A stretch of DNA of 37,212 bases from Pirellulales bacterium (lineage in GTDB: Bacteria > Planctomycetota > Planctomycetia > Pirellulales > JAICIG01): the NCBI GenBank assembly GCA_025927475.1, contig JAICLL010000048.1, positions 1-37,212 of the forward strand. The letters are read 5' to 3'. Position numbers and translations under genes: made by a program. This document shows positions 8,113-16,874 of the stretch, piece by piece. Under the pieces are notes generated by a model. The model was not told the origin of the DNA. It worked only from the letters and a program-made list of their open reading frames with translations, and did no database searches. The number at the start of each line of letters is the position of its first letter. Position 1 is the stretch's first letter.

Positions 8113-8412
8113 TTAGCCACCGGCGCGACCCAGGCGTGCCGCGCGCTCGTCGGATGCATGATGAATGGCGGATCGATCGATCGTCGCCACCCAGCAGTTC
8201 TCTTCCGCAGAGAACGATGCGACTCCATCCACCAGGAGCTCGTCGAGCTGCCCGTTGTCGCCAAGGTCATCTGAATACAAGGTTAGCGGCATCCCGTCTT
8301 GCAAGGTGATCGCCTGCCGCGATAGATCCTCGGCGGTTCCAGCACAGTTTAGCCGCAATCGGCCATGTGCGTCCGCGTTCTGAAAATCGGCGTAGACCCT
8401 TGGCTTCCGCAT
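8113..8412 (-). CDS. Small conserved hypothetical protein
   Basis: A protein of 99 residues. Reading from MRKPRVYADFQN it has LRLNCAGTAEDL, MPLTLYSDD, DELLVDGVASF and CWVATIDRSAIHHASDE. I recognise this as a small conserved bacterial family of unknown function (typical opening KPRIYADFQN, typical ending CWVAxxDxxxIxHxSDE). The ATG at 8412 is chosen because the family begins there and AAAGGA lies 8 bases upstream; the longer open frame to 8475 is probably untranslated. It overlaps the end of a degraded upstream frame (8349-8591) and sits between two copies of the 125 bp repeat. No membrane segment or signal is present. The function is unknown. Confidence 0.75.
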   Translation of the reverse strand: MRKPRVYADFQNADAHGRLRLNCAGTAEDLSRQAITLQDGMPLTLYSDDLGDNGQLDELLVDGVASFSAEENCWVATIDRSAIHHASDERAARLGRAGG

Positions 8413-8591
8413 CGAACGTATTCCTTTATCATGGCTGCGGCGGCTAGCTCTTGCACTGATAAATCCTCCGCGCATTCAACCGATGCACCCACGACGCCGC
8501 TCGGATGAGTTCGTATTCCACGTCGCAAGTCATCCCGCTGGTTGCGCCCACCCCGAACCACCAGAGCCTCGTCCGCAATTGGTTCTGGCAA
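8349..8591 (-). pseudogene. Truncated small protein upstream of the conserved hypothetical
   Basis: The frame gives 80 residues. The first 50 (DEALVVRGGRNQRDD, THPSGVVGASVECAEDLSV) look like the N-terminus of a small bacterial family with the pattern VVRGG followed by GVSVNSA and SVEEL. The rest of that family (an IPN and IGVTTVG region) is missing. Instead the frame runs into the ribosome-binding site and start of the next gene and ends out of frame inside it. I read this as a gene fused or truncated at about 8430. The family resemblance is from memory and uncertain; a short intact protein cannot be excluded. Confidence 0.4.
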
Positions 8592-8735
8592 TGTCCAAAA
8601 CCCTTATGGTGCGTACTTCTTTTCTGGATCCACGCTCTCTATTCTATGATCGCAAACGACGTATGAGCAACCCGATTTGCGAGTGCGCGGCCGAAGGGAC
8701 GGCATGGGGAAGGCCATCCACTAAGTGGCGATGGC

Positions 8736-8860
8736 ACATTATGCATAATGCCAAGAGTGGCATGATGCCAAAGAAATGGTTCCGCACCGGCGGCAGGCGG
8801 CAAAAAAGGGCCCGGAAAACCGACCAAGCCAGTTTTGTGGGATGATGCGGGAAGAGGAAG
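8736..8860. repeat. ~125 bp hairpin element, copy 2 (divergent)
   Basis: The same hairpin head with one mismatch (GCATAATGCCA / TGGCATGATGC, loop AAGA rather than GGAT-like). The middle is different and contains CGCACCGGCGGCAGG, a segment that in copy 1 lies just before the element (7876-7890, one mismatch). The tail matches again (GGCGGCAAAAAAGGG through GATGCGGGAAG). Confidence 0.75.
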
Positions 8861-8972
8861 GAATAGGTCAGAGGCCAGAGGTCAGGGAAGGCAGACGTAC
8901 TTTTGGTGGAGCGACACCCGGGGGACTCCGACCAGGCCGTACGATTCACAGCCATCCGCGTTGGGACATGTC

Positions 8973-9100
8973 CCATTATGCATAATGCCAGGATTGGCAT
9001 TACGCATTGACGAGGCACTTTCGCTCCTGCAGAAGGCGGCAAAAAAAGGGCCGGAAACCCACCAAGCCAGTTTTGCGGGAGGATGCGGGAAGGGGAAGGA
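8973..9100. repeat. ~125 bp hairpin element, copy 3
   Basis: Nearly identical to copy 1 over its whole length. The hairpin right arm is TGGCATTACGC, so one A-T pair of the stem becomes a potential wobble pair. It runs directly into the 14 bp tandem repeats at 9107-9148. Confidence 0.85.
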
Positions 9101-9106
9101 AGAGGT

Positions 9107-9148
9107 CGGAGGTCAGCGGCCGGAGGTCAGCGGCCGGAGGTCAGCGGC
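9107..9148. repeat. 14 bp tandem repeat, three copies
   Basis: Three perfect head-to-tail copies of CGGAGGTCAGCGGC. A looser relative (AGGTCAGAGGCCAGAGGTCA) follows copy 2 of the large repeat near 8865-8885, so a GGTCAG-rich tail seems to belong to the element. Confidence 0.85.
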
Positions 9149-9170
9149 CAGGGCGGGCCGAAAGATGCGC

Positions 9171-9197
9171 GCCTACTTTCGCGGAGCGAAAGGCGAC
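9171..9197. repeat. Dispersed 27 bp palindrome, copy 2 (partly degraded)
   Basis: Reads CTTTCGCGGAGCGAAAGGCGAC with a mutated left end. It is the same family as 5104-5130 and 33475-33501. The following stretch 9198-9479 shows no gene or clear repeat. Confidence 0.7.
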
Positions 9198-9479
9198 GAA
9201 CTGGACGCGCGGCACGCATCCATCTGCATTCGGGCATGTCTGAATACGCAAACAGTCATCGACGGCTCGAAGCGGAATCGTTCCAATGCGCTTGCATCAG
9301 CGAACGTCGATCGTTTGGGGCGGCCGCGCAAGACGATGCTTGCGATATGGTTGCGAGACAGGAGCCGCGAACGTGGGCCTTGTTCTCCGCAAGCAAGCGG
9401 GCGTTTTTTCCGGCGGTAGAATCGGCGTGTGCGTTTGTCGGCTCCTTACCCAATCTTCTCATTAAAGGGATGCTTCAAG

Positions 9480-9809
9480 ATGTTCGGATTCTATGTCGAT
9501 AAGAAAGATTGCTCACACCACACGATTTTTCCGGGGGTCGACATTTACACGACCAGCGGCAACTCGATGATGTTGTCGCTGGTTGAGTTCGCCCCGCACG
9601 CCGTGGTCGAAGAGCACAGCCATCCCCACGAGCAAATGGGCTTGATGTTGGAGGGCGAGGCCGAGTTTATCATCGGGGGCGAATCGCGAGTGATTGGCCC
9701 AGGTGGCATGTGGCGGATTCCGGGGGGAGTCAGGCACAAGGTGATTGCCGGCGACCGCCCGGTCCGAGCGTTGGATGCTTTTTGTCCGATTCGCGAGGAC
9801 TACCGGTGA
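9480..9809 (+). CDS. Small single-domain cupin protein
   Basis: A protein of 109 residues forming a single cupin beta-barrel. The metal-binding first cupin motif reads EEHSHPHEQMGLMLEGEAEF, and the second motif follows in GPGGMWRIPGGVRHKV with its histidine near residue 90. Such proteins bind a metal ion and serve as small isomerases, dioxygenases or sugar/effector-binding proteins; the sequence does not say which. AAGGGA lies 10 bases before the ATG at 9480. Its stop overlaps the GTG start of the next gene, so the two are translationally coupled. Confidence 0.85.
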   Translation: MFGFYVDKKDCSHHTIFPGVDIYTTSGNSMMLSLVEFAPHAVVEEHSHPHEQMGLMLEGEAEFIIGGESRVIGPGGMWRIPGGVRHKVIAGDRPVRALDAFCPIREDYR

Positions 9810-11146
9810 AGCGGCTTATCGCGCGACTGAGTTTGGCGGCGGCCTTGGCCTCGGCCGGCTGTACGACCATTCAGCCGCGCACGGTGCGCATCGACTCGGT
9901 CGCCGGCATGTATTCCAAAGTCAACCTGAACTATCGCGTCGACACCGGGCAGCTCAGCGAGCCGCTGATGGTGTCGCGCATCGCGGGCCGGCGGATCCGG
10001 CAGCAGCAGATTCCCAGCAGCCCTTACGCCAACCACTCAGTGGCCCGGCTGACCATCGAATATCCGCACCCTGAAGGCAAACCGGGGTATGCGTTGGCCG
10101 AAGTGGTCATCGAGACCCGCGCGCCTCGCCCCGCCAACCAGCGCCGCAAACCGGTCTGGCGGCAATGGACCGAGGGCTTTGCCGATGCGGCCCGCGAACT
10201 GGTGCCCGGCCTGCCCATGAGCGACACCGTCTACGAGGCCTGGTCGATGGATCTGCCGCGCGTGGATCTCGATCGGGCGATCGGCGGTTTGTCGCAAGGC
10301 GGATTTTTCGTGAGTCCACCACGGCCGGCGGTGGGCGTCGAATTGGCAACTCGCATCGATGGCTATCAATCGATCAAACGTTGGACGCACGTGCCCGAAC
10401 TCGATTCGCTGGTGGAGCGCGTGCGCCAAGAAGGACAACTGGTTTCGTACACCCATCCGATTGATCGCAGTCAACCGGCGACCGCGATCGCGGGACAGGA
10501 CGCCAGCTCCGGTGATGAACAAGTGGTGTGGCACGAGACTCCCGGACCGGCCTTGACGCCGGCGGGGCCCCACATGGCTACGCCCGCGAGTGGCAACTTT
10601 GGCCCGTCGCCCGCACAGGCTGCGCCGCCCGCGCGGGCCGCGGCGCCCGGTCGGTCGCTGCTGCCGATTCCCGATCCGGCGACGATGCCGCCAGGCCAAC
10701 CGCCGATGCTGCCGTCGCAGGGCGCTCGGCCCGGAGCCTGGCAGTATCCAGCGCAGTATCGCCGGCAAGCGCCGCAGTATGGCGGTCCGCCCGCAACGCC
10801 GAACTTCAGCGGTCCGCCAGCCGTTCGATCGCGTTACGTACCGCAGGGCGCGACAAGCGCTTCGATGGCGCCTGGCGATGCCGCGGGCGCGGCAGCGCCG
10901 GGTGAATGGATCGTGGGCGATGCTCCGGGCGCGAAGCCACGGCGTCCGTTTTGGTCGCGTTGGGCCGCGCCGCGTGCCGGAGCCGAGACGCCAAAGGCCT
11001 CGTCTGGCTCGGGCGACGGCCCGCCGGCCCCGCGGCGGTTTCCGTTCTTCGCTCGGCCGGCTTTCGGCCAGCCGAATTTGGATCCGCCGCCCGGTATGCC
11101 CGAGCCGCCGCGCGGCACCGGCATGGATAACTTTTATCCTCGCTAG
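9806..11146 (+). CDS. Proline-rich lipoprotein of unknown function
   Basis: A protein of 446 residues starting at a GTG that overlaps the cupin stop (GTGA). The N-terminus KRLIARLSLAAALASAGC is a lipoprotein signal with lipobox ASAGC, so the mature protein should be lipid-anchored. Residues about 20-235 look folded (YPHPEGKPGYALAEVVIETR; YEAWSMDLPRVDLDRAIGGL). The second half is a disordered Pro/Ala/Gly/Arg-rich tail. I recognise no domain. Coupling to a cupin and the long tail suggest an envelope role, but nothing more specific can be said. It converges on ileS, leaving five bases between the two stops, with no terminator visible. Confidence 0.75.
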   Translation: MKRLIARLSLAAALASAGCTTIQPRTVRIDSVAGMYSKVNLNYRVDTGQLSEPLMVSRIAGRRIRQQQIPSSPYANHSVARLTIEYPHPEGKPGYALAEVVIETRAPRPANQRRKPVWRQWTEGFADAARELVPGLPMSDTVYEAWSMDLPRVDLDRAIGGLSQGGFFVSPPRPAVGVELATRIDGYQSIKRWTHVPELDSLVERVRQEGQLVSYTHPIDRSQPATAIAGQDASSGDEQVVWHETPGPALTPAGPHMATPASGNFGPSPAQAAPPARAAAPGRSLLPIPDPATMPPGQPPMLPSQGARPGAWQYPAQYRRQAPQYGGPPATPNFSGPPAVRSRYVPQGATSASMAPGDAAGAAAPGEWIVGDAPGAKPRRPFWSRWAAPRAGAETPKASSGSGDGPPAPRRFPFFARPAFGQPNLDPPPGMPEPPRGTGMDNFYPR

Positions 11147-11151
11147 TCAGT

Positions 11152-14100
11152 TTATCCACCGCCGCGCGTGACCACCTTCACAAAGAGCTTCACCGGATGC
11201 CCGCCTAAATCGACTTCCAGCGGTTCAACGCCCGCGGTTTCTGCGCACGATAGTTCGACGGCCAGCGTTTCGGCGCGGATATCGTCGCTGAACTGGGCGA
11301 TCGCCCGCTGCACTTGCGGCGAGTCGGTGACCACGCCCACGGCGATTCGGTCGGTATATTGGCAACCGAGATCTTTGCGGCGGTTTTGAATGGCGTGAAT
11401 CAGTTCGCGGGCCACGCCTTCAATCAACAGGTCTTCGGTCAATTCGGTCGAGACCACAACCACCGCCAAGGCGCCCTGTGCCGCCGCCCAGCCGGGCTTG
11501 GCCTGCAAGCGCACCTGAATGTCTTGCGAATCGAGCGTTACCGAACCGTCTGGCAAATCGACGACGACCGTGCCATCGGCATCCAGGCGCGCCAAGAGTG
11601 CCGCCGCGTCGGCCGCCGCAAGGGCTTGCTTGAGCGCCGGCAGGCGTTTGCCCAACCGCGGACCCAACCGCTTCAGATCGGGCAACACCGTGTAAGTAAT
11701 GTACTGATCGGCCCGAGGAATAAACTCGACTTGCTTGACGTTCAGCTCTTCACGGATCAATCCTGCGTGAGCCTCCAACCACGCCTGATGCCGCGCATGA
11801 ACCAACACCACTTCGACCTTGGCCAACGGCTGGCGGACCTTGAGCTTGGCGCCCATGCGAGCGCTGCGGCCCAGCGAGACGATCTCGCGCACCAGGTTCA
11901 TTTGTTCCGAGAGCGGTTCGTCAAGCGCCGCGCGGTCGCCGGTGGGAAAATCGCCCAGATGAACGCTCTCCAGACAGCGACCGTCGATGGCGGCCACCGC
12001 CAGGTTTTGCCAGAGCGCCTCGGCCACGAACGGCACAAACGGCGCAATCAGCCGCGCGGTGGTGAGCAGGCATTCATACAGCGTCCAATAGGCGTCGTGC
12101 TTGTCGGCCGATTGCTCGCCGGTCCAGAAGCGATCGCGGCTGCGGCGCACGTACCAGTTGCTCAAGGCATCGACGAACGCGGTGATCCGCCCGCAGGCGG
12201 CGAAGTTGTCGTAGGCGTCCATTCGCTCGGTCACCGCCAGGCAGGCGCTGTTCAATTCGCCCAGCACCCAACGATCGAGTTCGCTCCGATCGGCGATCGG
12301 CCGATAGCCTTTGCCGCGCGCCAGCGACGCCGCATCGAGCTGACCGGCGTCGCCCGAAAGCAAGCTTGCCGGATCGAAGCCATCAATCTTGGCATAGATG
12401 ATAAAAAAGCTGTAAACGTTCCACAGCCGCAGCAGAAACTCGGGAATGCTGTCTTTGATGGCCTGCTCGTTGTACCGAATCGACGTCCAGGGCGCCTGGT
12501 TGGCGAAGAAGTACCAGCGCAAAGCATCGGCGCCATAGCGATCAAAGATCTCTTGCGGCTCGCGGTAGTTTCGCTTCTGCTTCGACATCTTCTGCCCGTC
12601 TTCGCCGAGCATCAGCCCCAGCACGATGCAGTTGCGAAAGGGATGCGGATACTCGCGCTTGGGCGCGGCGGCGTCCTCGCTCTGAGGGTCGCCAAACAGC
12701 AGGGTGCTGATGGCCAGTTGGCTGTAAAACCAGCCGCGGGTCTGATCGAGCGCCTCGCTGATGAAATCGGCGGGGAACTGAGCGGCAAATCGGTCGCGGC
12801 CCTGATGCGGATATCCCCACTGGGCAAACGGCATCGCCCCCGAGTCGTACCAACAGTCGATCACTTCGCTCACGCGCCGCATGCGCTTGCCCTGCGCTCG
12901 CGGCGAGTCGTAGGTGACGGCGTCGATGTACGGTTTGTGAACTTTCAGATCGTCGGGCAAGTCGGGCTTCGCGGCCTTGGCGGCCTGCCAGGCTTCGGCG
13001 CCCGACACGCCCGGCTTGGCCAGCAACTCGTCGTAGCTGGCCACCGCTTCCATGTAGCCGGTCTGTTCGCAGACCCAAATGGGCAGCGGCGTGCCCCAAT
13101 AGCGCTCGCGCGAAAGCGCCCAATCGACGTTCGTTTCCAGAAAATTGCCAAAGCGGCCGTCGCGGATGTGTTCGGGCAGCCAGTTGATGCGGGCGTTGTT
13201 GGCCAGCATCTGGTCTTTGAACCGGCTGGTGCGAATGAACCAGCTTCGCCGCGGATATTGAATCAGCGGATCTTCGTCGGCCCGCCAGCAAAAGGGATAT
13301 TCGTGCAGATATTGTTCTTGATGATAGAGCAATCCGCGGCGGCGCAGCTCGCGGGCGAGGTCTTTGTCGGCATCCTTGACCCAGCGGCCCGCGTAGTCGG
13401 GCGCCTCGGCGGTGAACTTGCCATCGGGTGCGACCGCGCAGATCAGCTCCGGGCCGCGGCCAGCGGCGAACCGGGCCGCTTCGCGCGTGAGCACTTCAAA
13501 ATCGACTTCGCCAAAGGCCGGGGCCTGGTGGACCACGCCGGTGCCGCTATCGACCGTCACAAACTCAGCCGGCACGACGCGCCAGGCGATGTGTTGCCAG
13601 CCGCCGGCGGTCAATTGGCCCTCGACTTCGCCCAGCGATTGGTAGTAGTAATCAAACGGGGGCAGATAGCGCCGCCCGACCAGGCCGCGCCCGGCGAGCG
13701 TCGATTCGACGATCAACGGGCGGCCCACCTTGGCGGAGATCGTTTCAACCAACGCCGAGGCGATCACCAGCCGCTCGGACTGGCCGTCGTGTTCGTCGAG
13801 GACGACCGAGTATTCCAGATCGGGATGGACCGCCGCGAACTGGTTGCTCGGCAACGTCCAGGGCGTGGTCGTCCAGACCAACAGCGACGTGCCGGGCAGA
13901 TCGACCAACGGAAATCGGACGTAGACGCTCGGATCGGCGACCTCGCGATAGCCTTGGCCGACTTCGCCCGAACTGAGCGCCGTGCCGCCCTGCGCCCACC
14001 ACCAGACGATCTTGTGGCCTTGATAGAGCAGCCCGCGGTCGAACAGGTTTTTGAGCGACCACCAAACGCTTTCCACATAGCTCTGATGATAGGTGACGTA

Positions 14101-14541
14101 CGCTTCATCGAGCCGGATCCAAAAGCCGATGCGTTCGGTGAGCCGCTCCCACTGCTGCATGTAGCGCCAGACGCTCTCCTGGCATTTGATGATGAACGGT
14201 TCGACGCCGAACGCCTCGATCTCTTCCTTGGAGTGAATGCCCAGCTCTTTGCAGACTTCGACCTCGACGGGCAGGCCGTGGGTGTCCCAGCCCGCCTTGC
14301 GCTCGCAGCGATAGCCGCGCATGGTGCGGTAGCGCGGGAACAAGTCTTTGATGGCCCGCGTCAGGCAGTGGCCGGGGTGGGGCATGCCGTTGGCCGTGGG
14401 CGGACCCTCGTAAAACACAAAGGGCGGCGCGTGACTGCGGCGCTCGAGCGATTTTTCGTAAATCCGCCGCTCGCTCCAGAATTGGATGACCTCGGTTTCG
14501 ATTTGGGGGAAGCGGGGATTCGATTCAACAGGACGAAACAT
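11152..14541 (-). CDS. ileS: Isoleucyl-tRNA synthetase, eukaryote-like type
   Basis: A protein of 1129 residues that charges tRNA-Ile. The class I signature HPGH is at residues 55-58 and the second signature KMSKQ at 651-655. WDTHGLPVE lies between them ahead of the editing domain, and the anticodon-binding region follows ([26 protein letters not shown]). The motif [13 protein letters not shown] and the absence of a C-terminal zinc ribbon point to the type 2 (eukaryote-like) IleRS group, which is typically insensitive to mupirocin. The ATG at 14541 gives the expected N-terminus ([20 protein letters not shown]); the 34 extra upstream codons do not resemble the family. It is divergent from the CE15-like esterase. 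Confidence 0.95.
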   Translation of the reverse strand: MFRPVESNPRFPQIETEVIQFWSERRIYEKSLERRSHAPPFVFYEGPPTANGMPHPGHCLTRAIKDLFPRYRTMRGYRCERKAGWDTHGLPVEVEVCKELGIHSKEEIEAFGVEPFIIKCQESVWRYMQQWERLTERIGFWIRLDEAYVTYHQSYVESVWWSLKNLFDRGLLYQGHKIVWWWAQGGTALSSGEVGQGYREVADPSVYVRFPLVDLPGTSLLVWTTTPWTLPSNQFAAVHPDLEYSVVLDEHDGQSERLVIASALVETISAKVGRPLIVESTLAGRGLVGRRYLPPFDYYYQSLGEVEGQLTAGGWQHIAWRVVPAEFVTVDSGTGVVHQAPAFGEVDFEVLTREAARFAAGRGPELICAVAPDGKFTAEAPDYAGRWVKDADKDLARELRRRGLLYHQEQYLHEYPFCWRADEDPLIQYPRRSWFIRTSRFKDQMLANNARINWLPEHIRDGRFGNFLETNVDWALSRERYWGTPLPIWVCEQTGYMEAVASYDELLAKPGVSGAEAWQAAKAAKPDLPDDLKVHKPYIDAVTYDSPRAQGKRMRRVSEVIDCWYDSGAMPFAQWGYPHQGRDRFAAQFPADFISEALDQTRGWFYSQLAISTLLFGDPQSEDAAAPKREYPHPFRNCIVLGLMLGEDGQKMSKQKRNYREPQEIFDRYGADALRWYFFANQAPWTSIRYNEQAIKDSIPEFLLRLWNVYSFFIIYAKIDGFDPASLLSGDAGQLDAASLARGKGYRPIADRSELDRWVLGELNSACLAVTERMDAYDNFAACGRITAFVDALSNWYVRRSRDRFWTGEQSADKHDAYWTLYECLLTTARLIAPFVPFVAEALWQNLAVAAIDGRCLESVHLGDFPTGDRAALDEPLSEQMNLVREIVSLGRSARMGAKLKVRQPLAKVEVVLVHARHQAWLEAHAGLIREELNVKQVEFIPRADQYITYTVLPDLKRLGPRLGKRLPALKQALAAADAAALLARLDADGTVVVDLPDGSVTLDSQDIQVRLQAKPGWAAAQGALAVVVVSTELTEDLLIEGVARELIHAIQNRRKDLGCQYTDRIAVGVVTDSPQVQRAIAQFSDDIRAETLAVELSCAETAGVEPLEVDLGGHPVKLFVKVVTRGGG

Positions 14542-14647
14542 GGGTCGGCCAGCGGGGTCGGTCGAGCGCAAACTAGCAATAGACCGCGCGGCGGCATTTT
14601 TTTCAATCGCCCGCGCCCCGGTGTGTTCGCGTGAGCGGCGCATTACA

Positions 14648-14677
14648 ATGGGTCAGCCGAAGCATGGGTCAGCCGAA
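14648..14677. repeat. Short direct repeat between ileS and the esterase gene
   Basis: ATGGGTCAGCCGAA occurs at 14648-14661 and again at 14664-14677, a 16 bp period, in the 182 bp divergent gap. It may be a duplicated binding site or simple slippage. Confidence 0.7.
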
Positions 14678-14723
14678 TCTTCCACCGGTATTCTTCGCTT
14701 CCGATTCCAACGCAACCTCTGTC

Positions 14724-16016
14724 ATGAACCGCCTCGCAACCATCATGCTGGTCATCGCAAGCTTGGGCAGTGCCCGCCGCGCGCTTCACGCCGCCGAACA
14801 TGAATTTCCGCCGGTCAGCCAACTTTCGCCGCACGCGAATCTGCCCGATCCGCTGCGGATGTTCGACGGCCGGCGAGTGGATACCACTGAGCAGTGGCGC
14901 GATGAGCGTCGGCCGGAGTTGAAAGGGCTAGTTGAGTTCTATATGTACGGCGCGGCGCCGCCCGCGCCCCACGGCGTTCAAAGCCGCATCGAGCGGACCG
15001 ACGACGCCTATTTCGGCGGCAAGGCTACCAAAAAAGAAGTGACCATTTCTTTCGATCCGAAGGGCGCCCCTGAGATTCACTTGCTGCTGATCGTTCCGAA
15101 CGGGCGCAAGCGTCCCGCACCGGCGTTTGTCGGCCTGAACTTCCACGGCAACCATACGCTGGTCGACGATCCCACGGTGGCGCTGCCGGCGGTCTGGATG
15201 CCCAACGGCACGCCGGGCGCCGTCGACCATCGGGCGACCGACGCCGGACGTGGCAAGGAAATTGGCGTCTGGAATTTGGAAGGCTCGATCGACCGCGGCT
15301 ATGCCGTGGCCACCTTCTATTGCGGCGATGTCGATCCCGACAAGCCCGACTTCAGCGACGGCGTACATCCGCACTATCTGCCGGCGGGGCAAACGAAACC
15401 GGGACCGCATTCGTGGGGCACCATCGCGGCCTGGGCCTGGGGTATCTCTCGCGCGGTCGATTATCTGGTGACCGATGAGGCGATCGACCCGCGGCGCATC
15501 GCCGTGGTCGGGCATTCGCGCCTGGGCAAGACGGCCTTGTTAGCCGCGGCGATGGACGAGCGCATCGCGCTGGCCATTCCGCTGCAAGCCGGCTGCGGCG
15601 GCACGGCCCCCAGCCGCTCCACGGTGGGCGAGTCGGTCCGGCAAATCAACGATCATTTCCCGCATTGGTTCTGCGACACGTTCAAAGAATTCAATGAACA
15701 AGTCGAGCGGCTGCCGTTCGATCAACATTCCTTGGTGGCTTTGGTGGCGCCGCGGCCCGTGTTGTTTGCCAATGCGGTGGAAGACCAATGGGCCAACCCC
15801 GCCGGCCAGTTCGCGGTGCTGCGGGCGGCCGAGCCGGTCTATCGCTTGTTGGGTGTTGGGGGCCAGGGTGTTGAACGCATGCCCGAGCCGGGCCGGTTGG
15901 TCGGCGATCGCTTGGGCTATTTCATCCGCCCCGGCAAGCACTCGATGACTCGCCAAGACTGGGAAGTGTTTTGGGATTTTGCGGACCAGCATTTTCAGGA
16001 AGCCAACGAAAAATAA
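14724..16016 (+). CDS. Secreted CE15-like (glucuronoyl esterase-type) alpha/beta hydrolase
   Basis: A protein of 430 residues with a signal peptide (MNRLATIMLVIASLGSARRA, cleavage near HAAEH). The alpha/beta-hydrolase core shows VGLNFHGNHT, the segment SWGTIAAWAWGISRAVDYL, the nucleophile elbow GHSRLGK with Ser265, and a late GKHSMTRQDW that should supply the catalytic histidine. This arrangement matches carbohydrate esterase family 15, whose members cleave ester links between lignin and glucuronoxylan; related planctomycete proteins also carry the label acetylxylan esterase. It would act outside the cytoplasm on plant or algal polysaccharide. The ATG at 14724 is chosen for the signal peptide; upstream in-frame ATGs add residues before it. 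It is convergent with the crotonase-fold gene. Confidence 0.82.
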   Translation: MNRLATIMLVIASLGSARRALHAAEHEFPPVSQLSPHANLPDPLRMFDGRRVDTTEQWRDERRPELKGLVEFYMYGAAPPAPHGVQSRIERTDDAYFGGKATKKEVTISFDPKGAPEIHLLLIVPNGRKRPAPAFVGLNFHGNHTLVDDPTVALPAVWMPNGTPGAVDHRATDAGRGKEIGVWNLEGSIDRGYAVATFYCGDVDPDKPDFSDGVHPHYLPAGQTKPGPHSWGTIAAWAWGISRAVDYLVTDEAIDPRRIAVVGHSRLGKTALLAAAMDERIALAIPLQAGCGGTAPSRSTVGESVRQINDHFPHWFCDTFKEFNEQVERLPFDQHSLVALVAPRPVLFANAVEDQWANPAGQFAVLRAAEPVYRLLGVGGQGVERMPEPGRLVGDRLGYFIRPGKHSMTRQDWEVFWDFADQHFQEANEK

Positions 16017-16052
16017 AGTGGTTTAGCTCGGAAAGATCAGCACATCGCTGTC

Positions 16053-16865
16053 TCATCCCGGCCAAATCGGCAGCCGCTTTTCTAAGAAGGCGGTCATGCC
16101 CTCTTGCGCCACCGGACGGGCGGCGTTATCGGTGATCACGTCGGTGGCCCGGTCGTAGGCGGTCGCCTCGTCGAGCGAAAGCTGATCGTAAAACGCCGCC
16201 TTGCCCAAACGTATCACCAAGGGGCTGGCCGACAACATGGCATTGACAAGCTCATCGATGGCGGTATCAAGCTGCTCCGGCGGTACAACGCGGTTCACTA
16301 ATCCCAATTCATACGCCCGTGCCGCGGAGATCGGGGCCCCGGTAAGGAGCATCTCCATGGCGGGCTTAGCGGGAATGGCGCGGACCAGCGGCACCATCGG
16401 CGTGGTGCAAAACAGCCCGATCTTGACGCCCGGCGTGGCAAACGTGGCATGGTCGGCAGCCACGACCAGATCGCAGGCGGCCACCAATTGGCAGCCGGCG
16501 GCGGTGGCGGCGCCATGAACGCGCGCGATGACCGGCTGCGGCAAAAAGCGAAGTTGCTGCATGACTCCGCTGCACCGCGAGAAGATTTCTTGGTAATCGG
16601 CCTGTGAGCGGCCAATCATTTCGGTCAGATCGTGGCCCGCGCAAAAGGCGGGCCCAGTTGCAGAGAGCACCACTACGCGCACCGCGGCATCGCTGGCAAT
16701 GCGAGCCAGGACCGCGGCGAGTTGTTCCAAGAGCGCTTCACTCAGGGCGTTGCGTTTTTCGGGCCGGTTGAGCGCCAGCCGGGCAACACCCCCGGAGACG
16801 TCGAACAGCAATTCGCTGGTGGCAGTAGCATCCATGCTGGTCATGATACTGCCAGACGCGGGCAT
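16053..16865 (-). CDS. Enoyl-CoA hydratase/isomerase-family protein lacking the catalytic glutamates (ECHDC3-like)
   Basis: A protein of up to 270 residues with a complete crotonase fold: [16 protein letters not shown] near residue 31, the oxyanion-hole region [10 protein letters not shown] (71-80) and [17 protein letters not shown] (118-133). Both glutamates used by true enoyl-CoA hydratases are replaced: GCEL is GCQL (Gln126), and PEI is PGV (Gly146). The segment [17 protein letters not shown] resembles the mitochondrial ECHDC3 group. It may bind an acyl-CoA without hydrating it, or catalyse another crotonase-type reaction. Starts at 16865, 16844 and 16835 are all possible; the first lies 10 bases after the MATE stop. 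It is the third gene of a minus-strand operon. Confidence 0.82.
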   Translation of the reverse strand: MPASGSIMTSMDATATSELLFDVSGGVARLALNRPEKRNALSEALLEQLAAVLARIASDAAVRVVVLSATGPAFCAGHDLTEMIGRSQADYQEIFSRCSGVMQQLRFLPQPVIARVHGAATAAGCQLVAACDLVVAADHATFATPGVKIGLFCTTPMVPLVRAIPAKPAMEMLLTGAPISAARAYELGLVNRVVPPEQLDTAIDELVNAMLSASPLVIRLGKAAFYDQLSLDEATAYDRATDVITDNAARPVAQEGMTAFLEKRLPIWPG

Positions 16866-16874
16866 TGAACATCA

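Noticed and set aside
9107..9148. Possible CRISPR-like repeats
   Set aside because: The 14 bp units are contiguous, with no spacers, and no cas genes are present.
11314..14634. A 1106-codon open frame on the plus strand across the IleRS gene
   Set aside because: The minus strand encodes a clear IleRS with all motifs. The plus product is rich in R, H, Q and A with no domain, as expected for an antisense shadow in GC-rich DNA.
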